From positions 1,244,001-1,308,000 of the forward strand of contig NZ_CP072349.1 in NCBI RefSeq assembly GCF_018127965.1: a DNA stretch of 64,000 bases, in the 5' to 3' direction. The notes under the pieces were generated by a model. That model did not search any database. It was not told where the DNA came from and saw only the letters and a program-made list of their open reading frames with translations. The DNA comes from Prevotella melaninogenica. GTDB lineage: Bacteria > Bacteroidota > Bacteroidia > Bacteroidales > Bacteroidaceae. This document shows positions 55,836 through 64,000 of the stretch, piece after piece; position 1 is the stretch's first letter, and each line of letters starts with the position of its first letter. The translations under genes were made by a program, and so were the position numbers.

Positions 55836-56357
55836 CTAAAAAACGCGCTGAAAAGCTAATCTACTATCTCCATTCTCAACATAGATAATACCACAATAAA
55901 CGAAACCTAAACGAATCAAAGAAACCTGCATCGGGCGATTATCTGCATGCGTATCTATACGAATAGAAGAGGTAAATGCCGAACAATAGTTGATTATGTC
56001 AGCCAATACACCATGTACACCTTCCAAAGAAGCCACACGATGGATGACATAATAAGGTTGCTCATCAAGCCAACTACCATTATCAATACGGTGGTAATTT
56101 GGTTCTGGACCCGCCTTAGCTACAAAGGTTGCGATAGGCTTCCCACACTCATAAAGTAGATAACAATCACCTTGTGCAATGTCACGCCTTATAGTACTAT
56201 CCGCAGGATAATTTGCTGACCATTGATTAGGATTACCAGCTTTAATCATCTTTGCTTTCCCCTGCTCAATTAGGTTCGATACTATAGTAAAATCATCTGT
56301 TGATGTTTTGCGGATAGTACGATTAGATGACAGATTTATTGTTTTCTCCTTTGTCAT
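55836..56357 (-). CDS. GNAT-family N-acetyltransferase
   Basis: A 173-aa GNAT-fold protein beginning MTKEKTINLSSNRTIRKTST. YYVIHRVASLEGVHGVLADI corresponds to the acetyl-CoA region, though the usual R/Q-x-x-G-x-G/A loop is degenerate (SLEGVHG). IRIDTHADNRPMQVSLIRLG is the C-terminal motif. Substrate unknown. The -7 box TATTTTTG is at 56388-56395 (minus). It is divergent from glutamine synthetase. Confidence 0.78.
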   Translation of the reverse strand: MTKEKTINLSSNRTIRKTSTDDFTIVSNLIEQGKAKMIKAGNPNQWSANYPADSTIRRDIAQGDCYLLYECGKPIATFVAKAGPEPNYHRIDNGSWLDEQPYYVIHRVASLEGVHGVLADIINYCSAFTSSIRIDTHADNRPMQVSLIRLGFVYCGIIYVENGDSRLAFQRVF

Positions 56358-56500
56358 AAGATTTATACTTTTCTATTTCTAACGAGGCAAAAATACGAAG
56401 AAAAACTAACATCAAGTTCCTAATATAAAGAAAGTTGTACAAAACGAAAAATAAAGAATACCACACTGATAATAAATAGAGAAAAATAGTATGAAAATAA

Positions 56501-56531
56501 TTGCGAATAAAGAAATTAATATGTATTTTTG
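56501..56531 (+). promoter_or_regulatory. Promoter of glnA
   Basis: TTG (56501-56503) and TATTTTTG (56524-56531) with a 20-base spacer; ATG 39 bases downstream. Confidence 0.7.
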
Positions 56532-56570
56532 TCCTCATAATCAAATACTAATCTTATAAAAGCTACGACA

Positions 56571-58076
56571 ATGGAGAATAACCTTTTTAAGTGTTCAGCA
56601 AATAGACTGGAAGCACACTTGGGCAAAGACTCACATGAATTTACTAAAGATGATATCAAGCAAGTTGTCAGTGACTTGAACATCAGAATGGTCAACTTCA
56701 TGTATCCTGCTGGTGACGGACGATTGAAGACACTAAACTTCATGCTTCACACACCCGACTACTTGGAGACAATACTTACAAGTGGCGAGCGCGTGGATGG
56801 TTCTTCGCTCTTCAGCTTTATTGCAGCTGGAAGTAGTGACCTCTATGTAATGCCACGCTTCTCTACAGCGTTCATCGATCCTTTCTCAGAGATACCAACA
56901 CTTTGCATGCTCTGTTCTTTCTTCGATCGAGATGGTAATCCATTAGCATCATCTCCAGAATATACACTCCGCAAGGCTATGGATGCCTTTAAGAAAGTAA
57001 CTGGTATGGAGTTCCATGCTATGGGTGAGTTAGAATACTACGTTATCCGAGAGGATGAAGGTGTATTCCCTGCTGACGACCAACATGGTTATCACGAGAG
57101 TTCTCCTTTCTCTAAAGGCAATGACTTCCGTATGCGCTCTATGCAGTTGATTGCTGAATGTGGCGGTAAGATTAAGTATGGACATTCTGAGGTAGGTAAT
57201 TTCATTGAGAATGGACGTTGCTACGAACAGAATGAAATTGAGTTCTTGCCAGTTCCAGCAAATGAATGTGCTGAACAGTTACTCATTGCTAAATGGGTGA
57301 TTCGTAGCTTAGGTTACGAAGAAGGACTTGATATTACCTTCGCTCCAAAGATTACTGTGGGTAAGGCTGGTTCTGGTATGCATATCCACATGCGTATAAT
57401 GAAGGATGGAAAGAACATGATGCTCGATGGTGGAAAGCTGTCTAAGGATGCTCGTCGCGCCATTGCTGGTATGATGGACTTAGCTGAAAGTATCACTGCC
57501 TTTGGTAACAAGAACCCAACTTCATACTTCCGTCTCGTTCCACATCAGGAGGCTCCTACAAATGTATGCTGGGGTATGAGTAACCGTTCTGTTCTTGTGC
57601 GCGTACCATTAGGTTGGACTTCTGGCGAGGATATGTGCCACAAGGCTAATGATATAGAACCACTTACAGCGCGTGACTACTCTATCAAACAGACTGTAGA
57701 AATGCGTTCTCCAGACGCTTCTGCTGATATCTATCAGCTTTTAGCTGGTCTTTGCGTGGCTTGTCGTCATGGTTTTGAGATGGCAAACGCTGAAGCTGAG
57801 GCTGAGAGAACCTTTGCAGACGGTGATATTCACGACCCAAAGAATGCAGAACGCTATGCTACCTTGGCTCAGTTGCCTGATAGCTGTGCTGCTTCAGCAG
57901 ACTGTTTGGAACATCAACGTAAGGTTTATGAAGAGTATGATGTGTTCTCTCCTGCAATGATTGATGGTATTATCAAACAGCTTCGCTCATACAATGACCG
58001 TACACTACGTCAAGAGATTGAAGGCAAGGAGATGATGATGGAGAAACTTGTTCGTCAATACTTCCACTGCGGATAA
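56571..58076 (+). CDS. glnA: Glutamine synthetase, type I-like
   Basis: ATP-dependent amidation of glutamate, the main ammonia assimilation step. The 501-aa product shows MGELEYYVIRED (metal-binding Glu), NEIEFLPVPANECAEQLLIAK, GSGMHIHMRI (His of the ammonia site), NKNPTSYFRLVPHQEAPTNV and VEMRSPDASADIYQLLAGL. The region where adenylylated GSI enzymes have NLYDLPP reads ATLAQLPDS here, so the adenylylation tyrosine appears to be absent. It is clearly distinct from the large GSIII type of Bacteroidales. Confidence 0.92.
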   Translation: MENNLFKCSANRLEAHLGKDSHEFTKDDIKQVVSDLNIRMVNFMYPAGDGRLKTLNFMLHTPDYLETILTSGERVDGSSLFSFIAAGSSDLYVMPRFSTAFIDPFSEIPTLCMLCSFFDRDGNPLASSPEYTLRKAMDAFKKVTGMEFHAMGELEYYVIREDEGVFPADDQHGYHESSPFSKGNDFRMRSMQLIAECGGKIKYGHSEVGNFIENGRCYEQNEIEFLPVPANECAEQLLIAKWVIRSLGYEEGLDITFAPKITVGKAGSGMHIHMRIMKDGKNMMLDGGKLSKDARRAIAGMMDLAESITAFGNKNPTSYFRLVPHQEAPTNVCWGMSNRSVLVRVPLGWTSGEDMCHKANDIEPLTARDYSIKQTVEMRSPDASADIYQLLAGLCVACRHGFEMANAEAEAERTFADGDIHDPKNAERYATLAQLPDSCAASADCLEHQRKVYEEYDVFSPAMIDGIIKQLRSYNDRTLRQEIEGKEMMMEKLVRQYFHCG

Positions 58077-58120
58077 AGTATACATCATTCTAATATATCA
58101 CTACTATTAGTCCAAATATA

Positions 58121-58157
58121 AAATCCCAGGCAACGAAAAGGTTGTCTGGGATTTTTT
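58121..58157 (+). terminator. Terminator of glnA
   Basis: AAATCCCAGGCAAC (58121-58134) pairs with 58141-58154 (one G-T pair), followed by T bases. Confidence 0.88.
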
Positions 58158-58298
58158 AAATGGAAATGTTTTACTTAGTAATATATACATCTAATCTCTT
58201 GTTTAACATATTATTACAAAACTATCATAGAAACCTATCAGAAGAGAAATAATGGCATACACTTTGCTCCTTTTAAATCTATTAAAGAATAAGAGATT

Positions 58299-59024
58299 AT
58301 GAGTTTACAAGAAATATTAGATCATAGAAGGGCTGTCAGACATTTCGATCCTAAGAAACCACTCGATAGCACAGTTGTAAAGAAATGTATTGAACAAGCG
58401 ACATTGGCTCCAACAAGTTCTAACTTACAACTTTGGGAGGCTTATCATGTAACTGACAAGAAGGTTTTGGAGAAGTTGGCACCAGCATGCTTGGACCAGT
58501 TAACAGCGCGTTCTGCCCAACAGATAGTTGTATTTGTGACTCGACAGGACCTCTATAAGAAACATGCACAGGCAACACTTGCATTTGAGAAGCAGAACAT
58601 CAACAAGTACAGTCCTACAGAGAAGAAGGAAAAGCGCATTAAGAAATTAGAACTATATTATGCAAAAGTAATGCCGTTTCTCTATTCACGTTGCTTTGGC
58701 TTGTGGGGACTTGTTCGTAAAGGCTTAGCACAAACGATTGGACTTTTCCGCCCGATCATGCGTCAAGTAAGTGAAGGCGACATGCGAGTTAGTGTACACA
58801 AGAGTTGTGCTTTGGCTGTTCAGACATTTATGTTAGCAATGAGTGAGGCTGGCTATGACACTTGTCCACTTGAAGGTTTCGATAGTCTGTTGGTAAAGAA
58901 GGCACTGAATCTACCTTACAATACAGAAATAAACATGGTTATAACCTGTGGTGTTCGTATACAAGATGGCGTTTGGGGAGATCGTTATCGCCGTCCATTT
59001 GAGGAAACCTATCATTTGGTTTAG
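58299..59024 (+). CDS. Nitroreductase-family protein
   Basis: FMN-dependent oxidoreductase fold, 241 aa. The start LQEILDHRRAVRHFDPKKPL carries the R(S/A)VR FMN phosphate-binding segment, APTSSNLQLWEAYHV follows, and the C-terminal part has ALAVQTFMLAMSEAGYDTCP and NMVITCGV. A roughly 50-residue insert in the middle (FEKQNINKYSPTEKKEKRIK to GLFRPIMRQV) is longer than in classic NfsB. The physiological substrate is unknown. It stands alone; no -7 box was convincing. Confidence 0.85.
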   Translation: MSLQEILDHRRAVRHFDPKKPLDSTVVKKCIEQATLAPTSSNLQLWEAYHVTDKKVLEKLAPACLDQLTARSAQQIVVFVTRQDLYKKHAQATLAFEKQNINKYSPTEKKEKRIKKLELYYAKVMPFLYSRCFGLWGLVRKGLAQTIGLFRPIMRQVSEGDMRVSVHKSCALAVQTFMLAMSEAGYDTCPLEGFDSLLVKKALNLPYNTEINMVITCGVRIQDGVWGDRYRRPFEETYHLV

Positions 59025-59191
59025 CCTCCTTTCTGTAACAACGCCCTTATTTTCTATATATGTTTCCTCAAAAAATTAGTGAAAGTATATCCTATCACAA
59101 GAACAAAAAACGAAAGACCTAAATACGTATACAAAAGAGAGTTAATTAGTATTTTATTCCTACTCCTCTATTGTATATAAAAGAAAAAGCG

Positions 59192-59199
59192 TATCTTTG
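59192..59199 (+). promoter_or_regulatory. -7 box of ugd
   Basis: TATCTTTG, 26 bases before the chosen ATG; TTG at 59171-59173 is 18 bases upstream. The longer in-frame start at 59171 would precede the box and is rejected. Confidence 0.6.
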
Positions 59200-59224
59200 C
59201 AAAATAAACAATCTGAACAAGACA

Positions 59225-60484
59225 ATGGATAAGGATATTAAAGACTTAAAAATAGCTGTAGCCGGAACGGGCTATGTAGGTCTCAGCATTGCAACACTGC
59301 TGAGCCAACACCATCATGTAACAGCTGTTGACGTAGTAAAGGAAAAGGTTGACCTCATAAACAACAGACGTTCGCCTATTCAAGATGATTATATTGAACA
59401 GTATTTGGCAGAGAAGGATTTAGATCTTACTGCCACATTGGATGCAGAGACTGCTTATAGGGATGCGGACTTTGTAGTCATCGCTACGCCAACTAATTAC
59501 GATCCTGTAAAGAACTACTTTGACACACGACGTGTTGAGGAAGTTATCGAAATCGTAATGAAGGTGAATCCTGGTGCGATAATGGTCGTTAAGTCTACGA
59601 TTCCTGTTGGCTACACTGAGCATATTAGAGCAAAATACAAGTGTAATAACATTCTCTTTGCTCCAGAATTCCTACGTGAAAGCAAGGCTCTTTATGACAA
59701 TCTTTACCCAAGTCGTATTATCATTGGTCGACCTGAAGGTGACGAACGCTTGGAACAAGCAGCACAGCTATTTGCTCAATTACTGCAAGAAGGAGCGATA
59801 AAGGAGAACATCCCTACTCTATTTATGGGACTAACAGAGGCAGAAGCGGTGAAACTCTTTGCTAATACTTACCTTGCACTACGTGTAAGTTACTTCAATG
59901 AGTTAGACACCTATGCTGAGGTAAAAGGTCTTGACACATCTAACATCATTCAAGGTGTATGTCTTGACCCACGTATCGGCTCCTTCTACAACAATCCTTC
60001 TTTCGGTTATGGCGGCTATTGTCTGCCTAAGGACACTAAGCAGTTACTTGCTAACTATGCCGATGTACCTGAAAATCTTATCCAGGCAATCGTTGAAAGC
60101 AATCGTACACGCAAGGACTTCATAGCTGACCAAGTATTGCATAAAGCTGGATATTACGACTATTACGACCGTGGCGACTATAGCCCAGAAGATGAGAAAG
60201 AGTGCGTCATCGGTGTCTATCGTCTCACGATGAAGTCAAACAGTGACAACTTCCGACAGAGTTCTATTCAGGGAGTCATGAAGCGTATTAAGGCAAAGGG
60301 TGCGCAAGTCATCATCTATGAGCCTACGCTTGAAGATGGCGCAACCTTCTTCGGCAGTCTTGTTGTCAATAATCTTGAAGATTTCAAACAGCGTTGTCAT
60401 GCCATTATCGCCAACAGATACGACAAATGTCTTGATGATGTAAAGGAAAAAGTGTACACAAGAGATATATTTAGAAGGGATTAA
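59225..60484 (+). CDS. ugd: UDP-glucose 6-dehydrogenase-type nucleotide-sugar dehydrogenase
   Basis: Oxidises UDP-glucose (or a related UDP-sugar) to the uronic acid for polysaccharide or capsule synthesis. The 419-aa chain has the NAD-binding fold ([20 protein letters not shown]), [43 protein letters not shown], the active-site Cys in [11 protein letters not shown] and the C-terminal UDP-binding domain ([20 protein letters not shown]). No other polysaccharide genes are adjacent. UDP-glucose is the most likely substrate; UDP-ManNAc type enzymes cannot be fully excluded. Confidence 0.85.
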   Translation: MDKDIKDLKIAVAGTGYVGLSIATLLSQHHHVTAVDVVKEKVDLINNRRSPIQDDYIEQYLAEKDLDLTATLDAETAYRDADFVVIATPTNYDPVKNYFDTRRVEEVIEIVMKVNPGAIMVVKSTIPVGYTEHIRAKYKCNNILFAPEFLRESKALYDNLYPSRIIIGRPEGDERLEQAAQLFAQLLQEGAIKENIPTLFMGLTEAEAVKLFANTYLALRVSYFNELDTYAEVKGLDTSNIIQGVCLDPRIGSFYNNPSFGYGGYCLPKDTKQLLANYADVPENLIQAIVESNRTRKDFIADQVLHKAGYYDYYDRGDYSPEDEKECVIGVYRLTMKSNSDNFRQSSIQGVMKRIKAKGAQVIIYEPTLEDGATFFGSLVVNNLEDFKQRCHAIIANRYDKCLDDVKEKVYTRDIFRRD

Positions 60485-60495
60485 TATAATCCCAA

Positions 60496-60645
60496 ATGCG
60501 GTCATTAGACCACAAAAGCATAGCTCTTATTACTATAGTCTTGTTTCCTAACATCTTTTATTTCCTTATCGGCATCTTGTCTGTCTTTGTAACTTGGCGT
60601 AGCCCGCTACGCCTGTGTTCCAAAGCCAAACAATCTACTCGATAA
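60496..60645 (+). CDS. Possible 49-aa membrane peptide over a palindrome
   Basis: The ORF starts 11 bases after the ugd stop: MRSLDHKSIALITIVLFPNI then FYFLIGILSVFVTWRSPLRL, with one long hydrophobic segment and a basic tail. The same DNA contains a strong hairpin (GGCGTAGC 60596-60603 with GCTACGCC 60606-60613, extended by CTTTG/CAAAG), which could be the ugd terminator or a palindromic repeat. The coding reading is therefore doubtful, and no family is recognised. Confidence 0.3.
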   Translation: MRSLDHKSIALITIVLFPNIFYFLIGILSVFVTWRSPLRLCSKAKQSTR

Positions 60646-60656
60646 TAAAACAAAAT

Positions 60657-60689
60657 ATGTTTAGGCTCTAATGACGGATTTGGGATAAT
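60657..60689 (+). repeat. Short dispersed repeat, copy 2
   Basis: ATGTTTAGGCTCTAATGACG, the second copy of the sequence at 55255. Confidence 0.35.
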
Positions 60690-60724
60690 CCCATTCTCCC
60701 CCCTCAGCCAATGTATTCATACTC

Positions 60725-60780
60725 ATCACTCATGGTGCTAACAGTAAACACCATGAGTGCTAATGATATACACCTTCCGA
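60725..60780. repeat. 22-bp tandem array, family I (locus F)
   Basis: Units at 60725 (ATCACTCATGGTGCTAACAG), 60747 (AACACCATGAGTGCTAATG) and a partial at 60769 (TACACC), exactly 22 bases apart. The rest of the 60646-61206 gap holds the CCTGTCAT element and no gene. Confidence 0.7.
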
Positions 60781-61033
60781 AAAGTAGATAGGAAGACCTT
60801 TACCCATTTGTTAGTAAATGAGACTTACACCACCAAGAGAGAGTATTTATTACTTGGTTATATTGAGAAATACCCCTCCCAAGTAAACACAAAATTACCT
60901 ATATAAAAGAGAGCCCTCAGCGAATTATATACTAACAAAATACTGTTAATATTAACCCTCGTCCTTTCATTTAGAGTCTTCTATTGCCCTCTATAAACTA
61001 AACATCACTATATCAACTTTTAGGTAAAACTAT

Positions 61034-61117
61034 TTTTCCTGTCATATCTGTCACATCTTATATACTCATAACCTTTTATCGTCAATAAAATACGGCAAAT
61101 GTTAAAAGTGATAGCAA
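61034..61117 (+). repeat. CCTGTCAT element, copy 3
   Basis: TTTTCCTGTCATATCTGTCA at the left end and AATGTTAAAAGTGATAGCAA at the right, 84 bases. As with copy 1, a family I 22-bp array lies roughly 200-260 bases upstream. Confidence 0.6.
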
Positions 61118-61206
61118 CGTACATTTAAACTAAATGTGGTGTTATTCACAAGATAAATACGCTTTATAAAGAGATTACCCAGACTTATAACTATATAAAG
61201 ATAAAA

Positions 61207-61228
61207 AGGCTTGTCTCCCGACAAGCCT
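61207..61228 (-). terminator. Terminator of the flavodoxin/DUF2023 unit
   Basis: AGGCTTGTC (61207-61215) pairs perfectly with GACAAGCCT (61220-61228) over a 4-base loop; on the minus strand it is followed by TTTTTAT. Confidence 0.85.
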
Positions 61229-61296
61229 ATTTATAATACAAAAACATTATGAAATAATTTATTTCGCGAACAAGATTATCATTTAATAATTCTGGC

Positions 61297-61659
61297 TTAT
61301 GTCGCACATTTACAAGTGCGGCACTTGCGTTCACAGTACCGCTCGCACTGTACGCGAATGTCATACCCCAACATTGCACCGAGAATAAAATCCTCTTCTG
61401 GCGTTAGTTGGTTAAGAGGTTTGGTAATCATCAGCCGGATGGCATCAAGACACTCCTGACGACCAAAGAACAGGTTCATACGGTCACGACCCACCGGCTG
61501 AATGATATATGGGATATTCTGATGCTCAAGGCGGAGCGTAGCGAATGACTCATACTTCTTATTACAAGTATACAAGACCATCTGTCGAACACCCTTCTTG
61601 TACTCATAGATGTGATTCATCAACACCTTCATATCGGCGGTCATCATATCTGTCATCAT
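61297..61659 (-). CDS. DUF2023-family protein
   Basis: A 120-aa protein of the DUF2023 group, which in Bacteroidales is found next to flavodoxin. It begins MMTDMMTADMKVLMNHIYEY and has YIIQPVGRDRMNLFFGRQEC and LTPEEDFILGAMLGYD. It ends in a Cys-rich tail (CERYCERKCRTCKC) with six cysteines, suggestive of metal or cluster binding. It starts 53 bases after the flavodoxin stop and shares its transcript. Function unknown; a role in flavodoxin maturation or control is inference from context. The ATG clusters make the exact start uncertain. Confidence 0.75.
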   Translation of the reverse strand: MMTDMMTADMKVLMNHIYEYKKGVRQMVLYTCNKKYESFATLRLEHQNIPYIIQPVGRDRMNLFFGRQECLDAIRLMITKPLNQLTPEEDFILGAMLGYDIRVQCERYCERKCRTCKCAT

Positions 61660-61712
61660 AGTTATCCCTTCGTGTGAATAGTTATAATGTAAGCACTAAG
61701 TTTCAATTTATC

Positions 61713-62201
61713 CTACAATGCTGGCTTGATAGCCTCCAACCATGCATCAATACGGCTTTCAGTCTGATCCTCTTCGTTTACATCATCCAAAGCAAGACCT
61801 ACGAACTTACCATCAACAACAGCCTCGCTGTCATCAAAAGTATAGCCATCTGTTGATACACCAGGAAGGATATTTGCACCCTGTGCTGCATCATAAATCT
61901 CCTTCATTGCACTACAGAAAGTATCTGAATAGCTCTCGCTATCACCGCAACCGAAGATTGCAACAGTCTTACCAGAGAGGTCAGCACCCTTCAGTACGTT
62001 AATACCATCATACCAATCATCCTGCAACTCACCTGCGCCCCATGTTGAAGAGCCAAGGATAAGATTGTCATTCTCTGCTACAACTTCTGCAGAGAAATCT
62101 GATACGTTAATAGCTTCAACGCCGAGCTTCTCAGCGATGGTATTTGCAATGCTTTCGCATGTACCGGTTGATGAACCGTAAACAACAATAGTCTTCTTCA
62201 T
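61713..62201 (-). CDS. fldA: Flavodoxin, long-chain type
   Basis: FMN-containing electron carrier, 162 aa. The FMN phosphate loop is YGSSTGTCESIANTIAEKLG. LILGSSTWGAGELQDDWYDG and VAIFGCGDSESYSDTFCSAM are the flavin-binding loops, and FVGLALDDVNEEDQTESRID is the long-chain C-terminal end. It probably receives electrons from NifJ. Promoter: minus-strand TTG (62276-62278) and TATCTTTG (62248-62255), 20 bases apart. Confidence 0.95.
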   Translation of the reverse strand: MKKTIVVYGSSTGTCESIANTIAEKLGVEAINVSDFSAEVVAENDNLILGSSTWGAGELQDDWYDGINVLKGADLSGKTVAIFGCGDSESYSDTFCSAMKEIYDAAQGANILPGVSTDGYTFDDSEAVVDGKFVGLALDDVNEEDQTESRIDAWLEAIKPAL

Positions 62202-62247
62202 ATTTTGTTACTGATTTAATTTCTGATTTTATTAATCTTTACGGTTG

Positions 62248-62278
62248 CAAAGATACAATGAAAAACTATTACCTGCAA
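62248..62278 (-). promoter_or_regulatory. Promoter of fldA
   Basis: TTG at 62276-62278 and TATCTTTG at 62248-62255 on the minus strand, 20-base spacer; ATG 47 bases downstream. Confidence 0.72.
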
Positions 62279-62331
62279 TACCTAAAAATGATGGTTTGTG
62301 CAAAATACCTACTTTTAGTGAGTACTTTCTT

Positions 62332-64000
62332 TTACTTTACAAACTTCTTTCCGTTTCTTATATATATACCTTTAGGTAGATTCGCATCAGAAGTTCCTAC
62401 ATAACGACCATCTAAGAGGTAAATACGGTTATCATATTGCTCTGATACCTTCTTTTGACCAATCGTATTAATACCCAAAGCCTTTCTACGTAAAACTTCT
62501 CTCAGTCCTGCAGCAACGTCAATCTGCCCATATCCATAAAGATTATTAGGATAACTGAGTGACATATCATAATGAGAACAAGTCTTAGCGAATATCTCCA
62601 GACAATCAGCTGGCGTCAACGTTGGATCAGCTTGTAACCAAAGTGCTATCGCACCCGTCACAACTGGTGCAGACATTGACGTTCCTGCATTAGCATTCCA
62701 AGCATAGGTACGACCATTATATTCAAAATGACGCACATCACTTTTTACAGAAGCATTTACATTCTTTGGATTATTGATAAAGAAGGTACTATAAGATGAG
62801 ATGATATTCTGACCTGGTGCCATTACGTCTGGCTTTATACGTCCATCCAATGTTGGTCCCATAGCTGAGAAAGAAGAACGGATGCCCTTCTGTCCACTAT
62901 CATACACCTTCTTTTCCCCTAAATAATTAACAAACTGTGTACGATAGCTTGTCGATCCAACACATATCACATCTGGCGAACTGGATGGTGAGAAGATTGT
63001 ATATCTACAATCCCCTGCATCCAACACGGGGTCAAGTGAATGTGGAAACATGTAGCCCGACATACGGTAAAGTTCTATATCAGCATCCCTACCCATAACT
63101 TGAAGTGAAACTTGCGGACTATCTCCAAGCTTCGATGGGCTACTAATTTGAAAATCATAAGCCGTCTCACGTGCATCATAACTATTCGGATATGCCAACA
63201 CACGCCATATATATTTCTTTCCACCTACTAATAAGGAATCAGTAAGTAGTGAGTCTTGAGCATTACAAACATTAACCGTTGAAATATCAACGATTTGTGG
63301 GGAAACTACGTTATCATATACACTTACTCGAAAAGTAAACGTCTGCTTAGACTTTGCCGTACAACTAAAGCGTTTCTCATTACCCATGATAAAAGCTCCA
63401 GCTCGCTCTTTTCCTATATTCTTATGTATATACGAATTTCTTGCTCCATCGTTACCAGCAGAAGAAACAATGATTCGTCCTGGTCCTATTAGTTTAGCAA
63501 GTAGCTCATAATATAATTGGTCATAGCCATGAAAATCCTGCGAACTACCCTCACTAAAATTGATGACACACGGTTGATGCATACGTTCCGCATAATCGAA
63601 TATATACTTAAAACCAAGTGCATCCGTGGCATAGGTAAACTTATAATAATCTTTTGGATCTATCAAAGAAGCATTATCAGCAGCATTATCAACCAATACC
63701 AAGTCGGCATCACAAGCCATACCACAATAAGGAGAAACGACTCCATTCCCTTCTGCCCCACTACCGGCAGCAATGCCAGCTGTATGCGTTCCGTGTGTCT
63801 GTGTCTCACCATCAATGGGATGTCCCAGTTCTAACAAGGCATCACGACCTACATAATCGCGACCTACATATAATGTTGAACCGATAGTATCACGCGACAA
63901 CTGATCCCATAATGCTTTGATACGATACCGGCTCATATCAGCTGAATAAAAATTAGGATGCGTCAAATCAAAACCAATATCTTGTACACCAACAACGACA
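62332..64000 (-). CDS. Subtilisin-like serine protease, C-terminal part (runs off the right edge)
   Basis: Secreted S8-family peptidase; about 556 residues visible, with signal and any propeptide outside. At the window edge the frame reads VVVGVQDIGFDLTHPNF, giving the catalytic Asp in a D-I-G context instead of the usual D-T/S-G. The catalytic His is in HGTHTAGIAAG and the Ser in AGTSMSAPVVTG. A roughly 150-residue beta-rich insert separates His and Ser regions. The chain ends YLLDGRYVGTSDANLPKGIY followed by IRNGKKFVK, a short form of the C-terminal sorting tail seen in Prevotella secreted proteins; secretion by the type IX system is possible but not shown. Confidence 0.88.
   Translation of the reverse strand, partial: VVVGVQDIGFDLTHPNFYSADMSRYRIKALWDQLSRDTIGSTLYVGRDYVGRDALLELGHPIDGETQTHGTHTAGIAAGSGAEGNGVVSPYCGMACDADLVLVDNAADNASLIDPKDYYKFTYATDALGFKYIFDYAERMHQPCVINFSEGSSQDFHGYDQLYYELLAKLIGPGRIIVSSAGNDGARNSYIHKNIGKERAGAFIMGNEKRFSCTAKSKQTFTFRVSVYDNVVSPQIVDISTVNVCNAQDSLLTDSLLVGGKKYIWRVLAYPNSYDARETAYDFQISSPSKLGDSPQVSLQVMGRDADIELYRMSGYMFPHSLDPVLDAGDCRYTIFSPSSSPDVICVGSTSYRTQFVNYLGEKKVYDSGQKGIRSSFSAMGPTLDGRIKPDVMAPGQNIISSYSTFFINNPKNVNASVKSDVRHFEYNGRTYAWNANAGTSMSAPVVTGAIALWLQADPTLTPADCLEIFAKTCSHYDMSLSYPNNLYGYGQIDVAAGLREVLRRKALGINTIGQKKVSEQYDNRIYLLDGRYVGTSDANLPKGIYIRNGKKFVK

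Overview
The window reads as chromosome of a Bacteroidota bacterium, most likely an oral-type Prevotella. The evidence is the promoter style (a -7 box TAnnTTTG, often with TTTG or TTG 19-20 bp upstream), SusC/SusD and TonB-dependent receptors, lipoproteins with Bacteroidota lipoboxes, HU-HIG and DUF5020 proteins, and an NAD ligase and PFOR/flavodoxin set typical of anaerobic Bacteroidales. The species assignment is inference. No rRNA, tRNA or CRISPR array was found.

Layout. 0-5.9 kb: pyruvate phosphate dikinase (cut by the left edge), an RlmD-type rRNA methyltransferase, an OprP-like porin, a 53-aa membrane protein and a frameshifted ATP-grasp-like gene. 5.9-19.3 kb: an AAA_14 ATPase, pyruvate:flavodoxin oxidoreductase (nifJ), a DUF1648-like protein, a conserved unknown, a carboxynorspermidine dehydrogenase-like enzyme with a TfoX-N protein, recA, and a SNF2 helicase split by a one-base frameshift. 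19.4-22.5 kb: a GntR-controlled ABC transporter operon with its palindromic operator on the promoter. 23-27.5 kb: a secreted nuclease, a RecD-like helicase, an Ala-rich lipoprotein and a GNAT. 27.6-31 kb: a cobalamin riboswitch in front of a BtuB-like receptor and a BtuG-like surface beta-propeller, which together look like a vitamin B12 capture system. 31.7-35.8 kb: NhaD, a Nudix hydrolase and a divergent NAD-dependent DNA ligase.

35.8-39.6 kb is a small accessory patch. It holds a decayed IS1380-family element with a 5-bp target duplication that split the ligase terminator, an HU-like protein and an orphan PD-(D/E)XK-like protein. A 47-bp inverted repeat lies on its two sides. 39.6-48 kb: a DUF5020 protein, trmD, a siderophore-type TonB receptor and a cluster of unknown membrane proteins, two of them paralogues. 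48-53.5 kb: a SusC/SusD pair. 53.8-64 kb: sugar O-acetyltransferase, MgtC, GNAT, glutamine synthetase, nitroreductase, UDP-glucose dehydrogenase, DUF2023 and flavodoxin (a probable electron partner of NifJ), and the C-terminal part of a subtilisin-like protease.

The most unusual signal is intergenic. Nine intergenic sites carry degenerate tandem repeats, and wherever there is more than one unit the spacing is 22 bp. They belong to three families with unrelated sequences: an RCAC-5-GTGY palindrome family at six loci, a GCCCTTT family at two and a TCTACCTTTT family at one. A separate roughly 80-bp element with conserved inverted ends (CCTGTCAT/GTGACAGC) occurs three times. I know of no described system that explains the shared 22-bp spacing.
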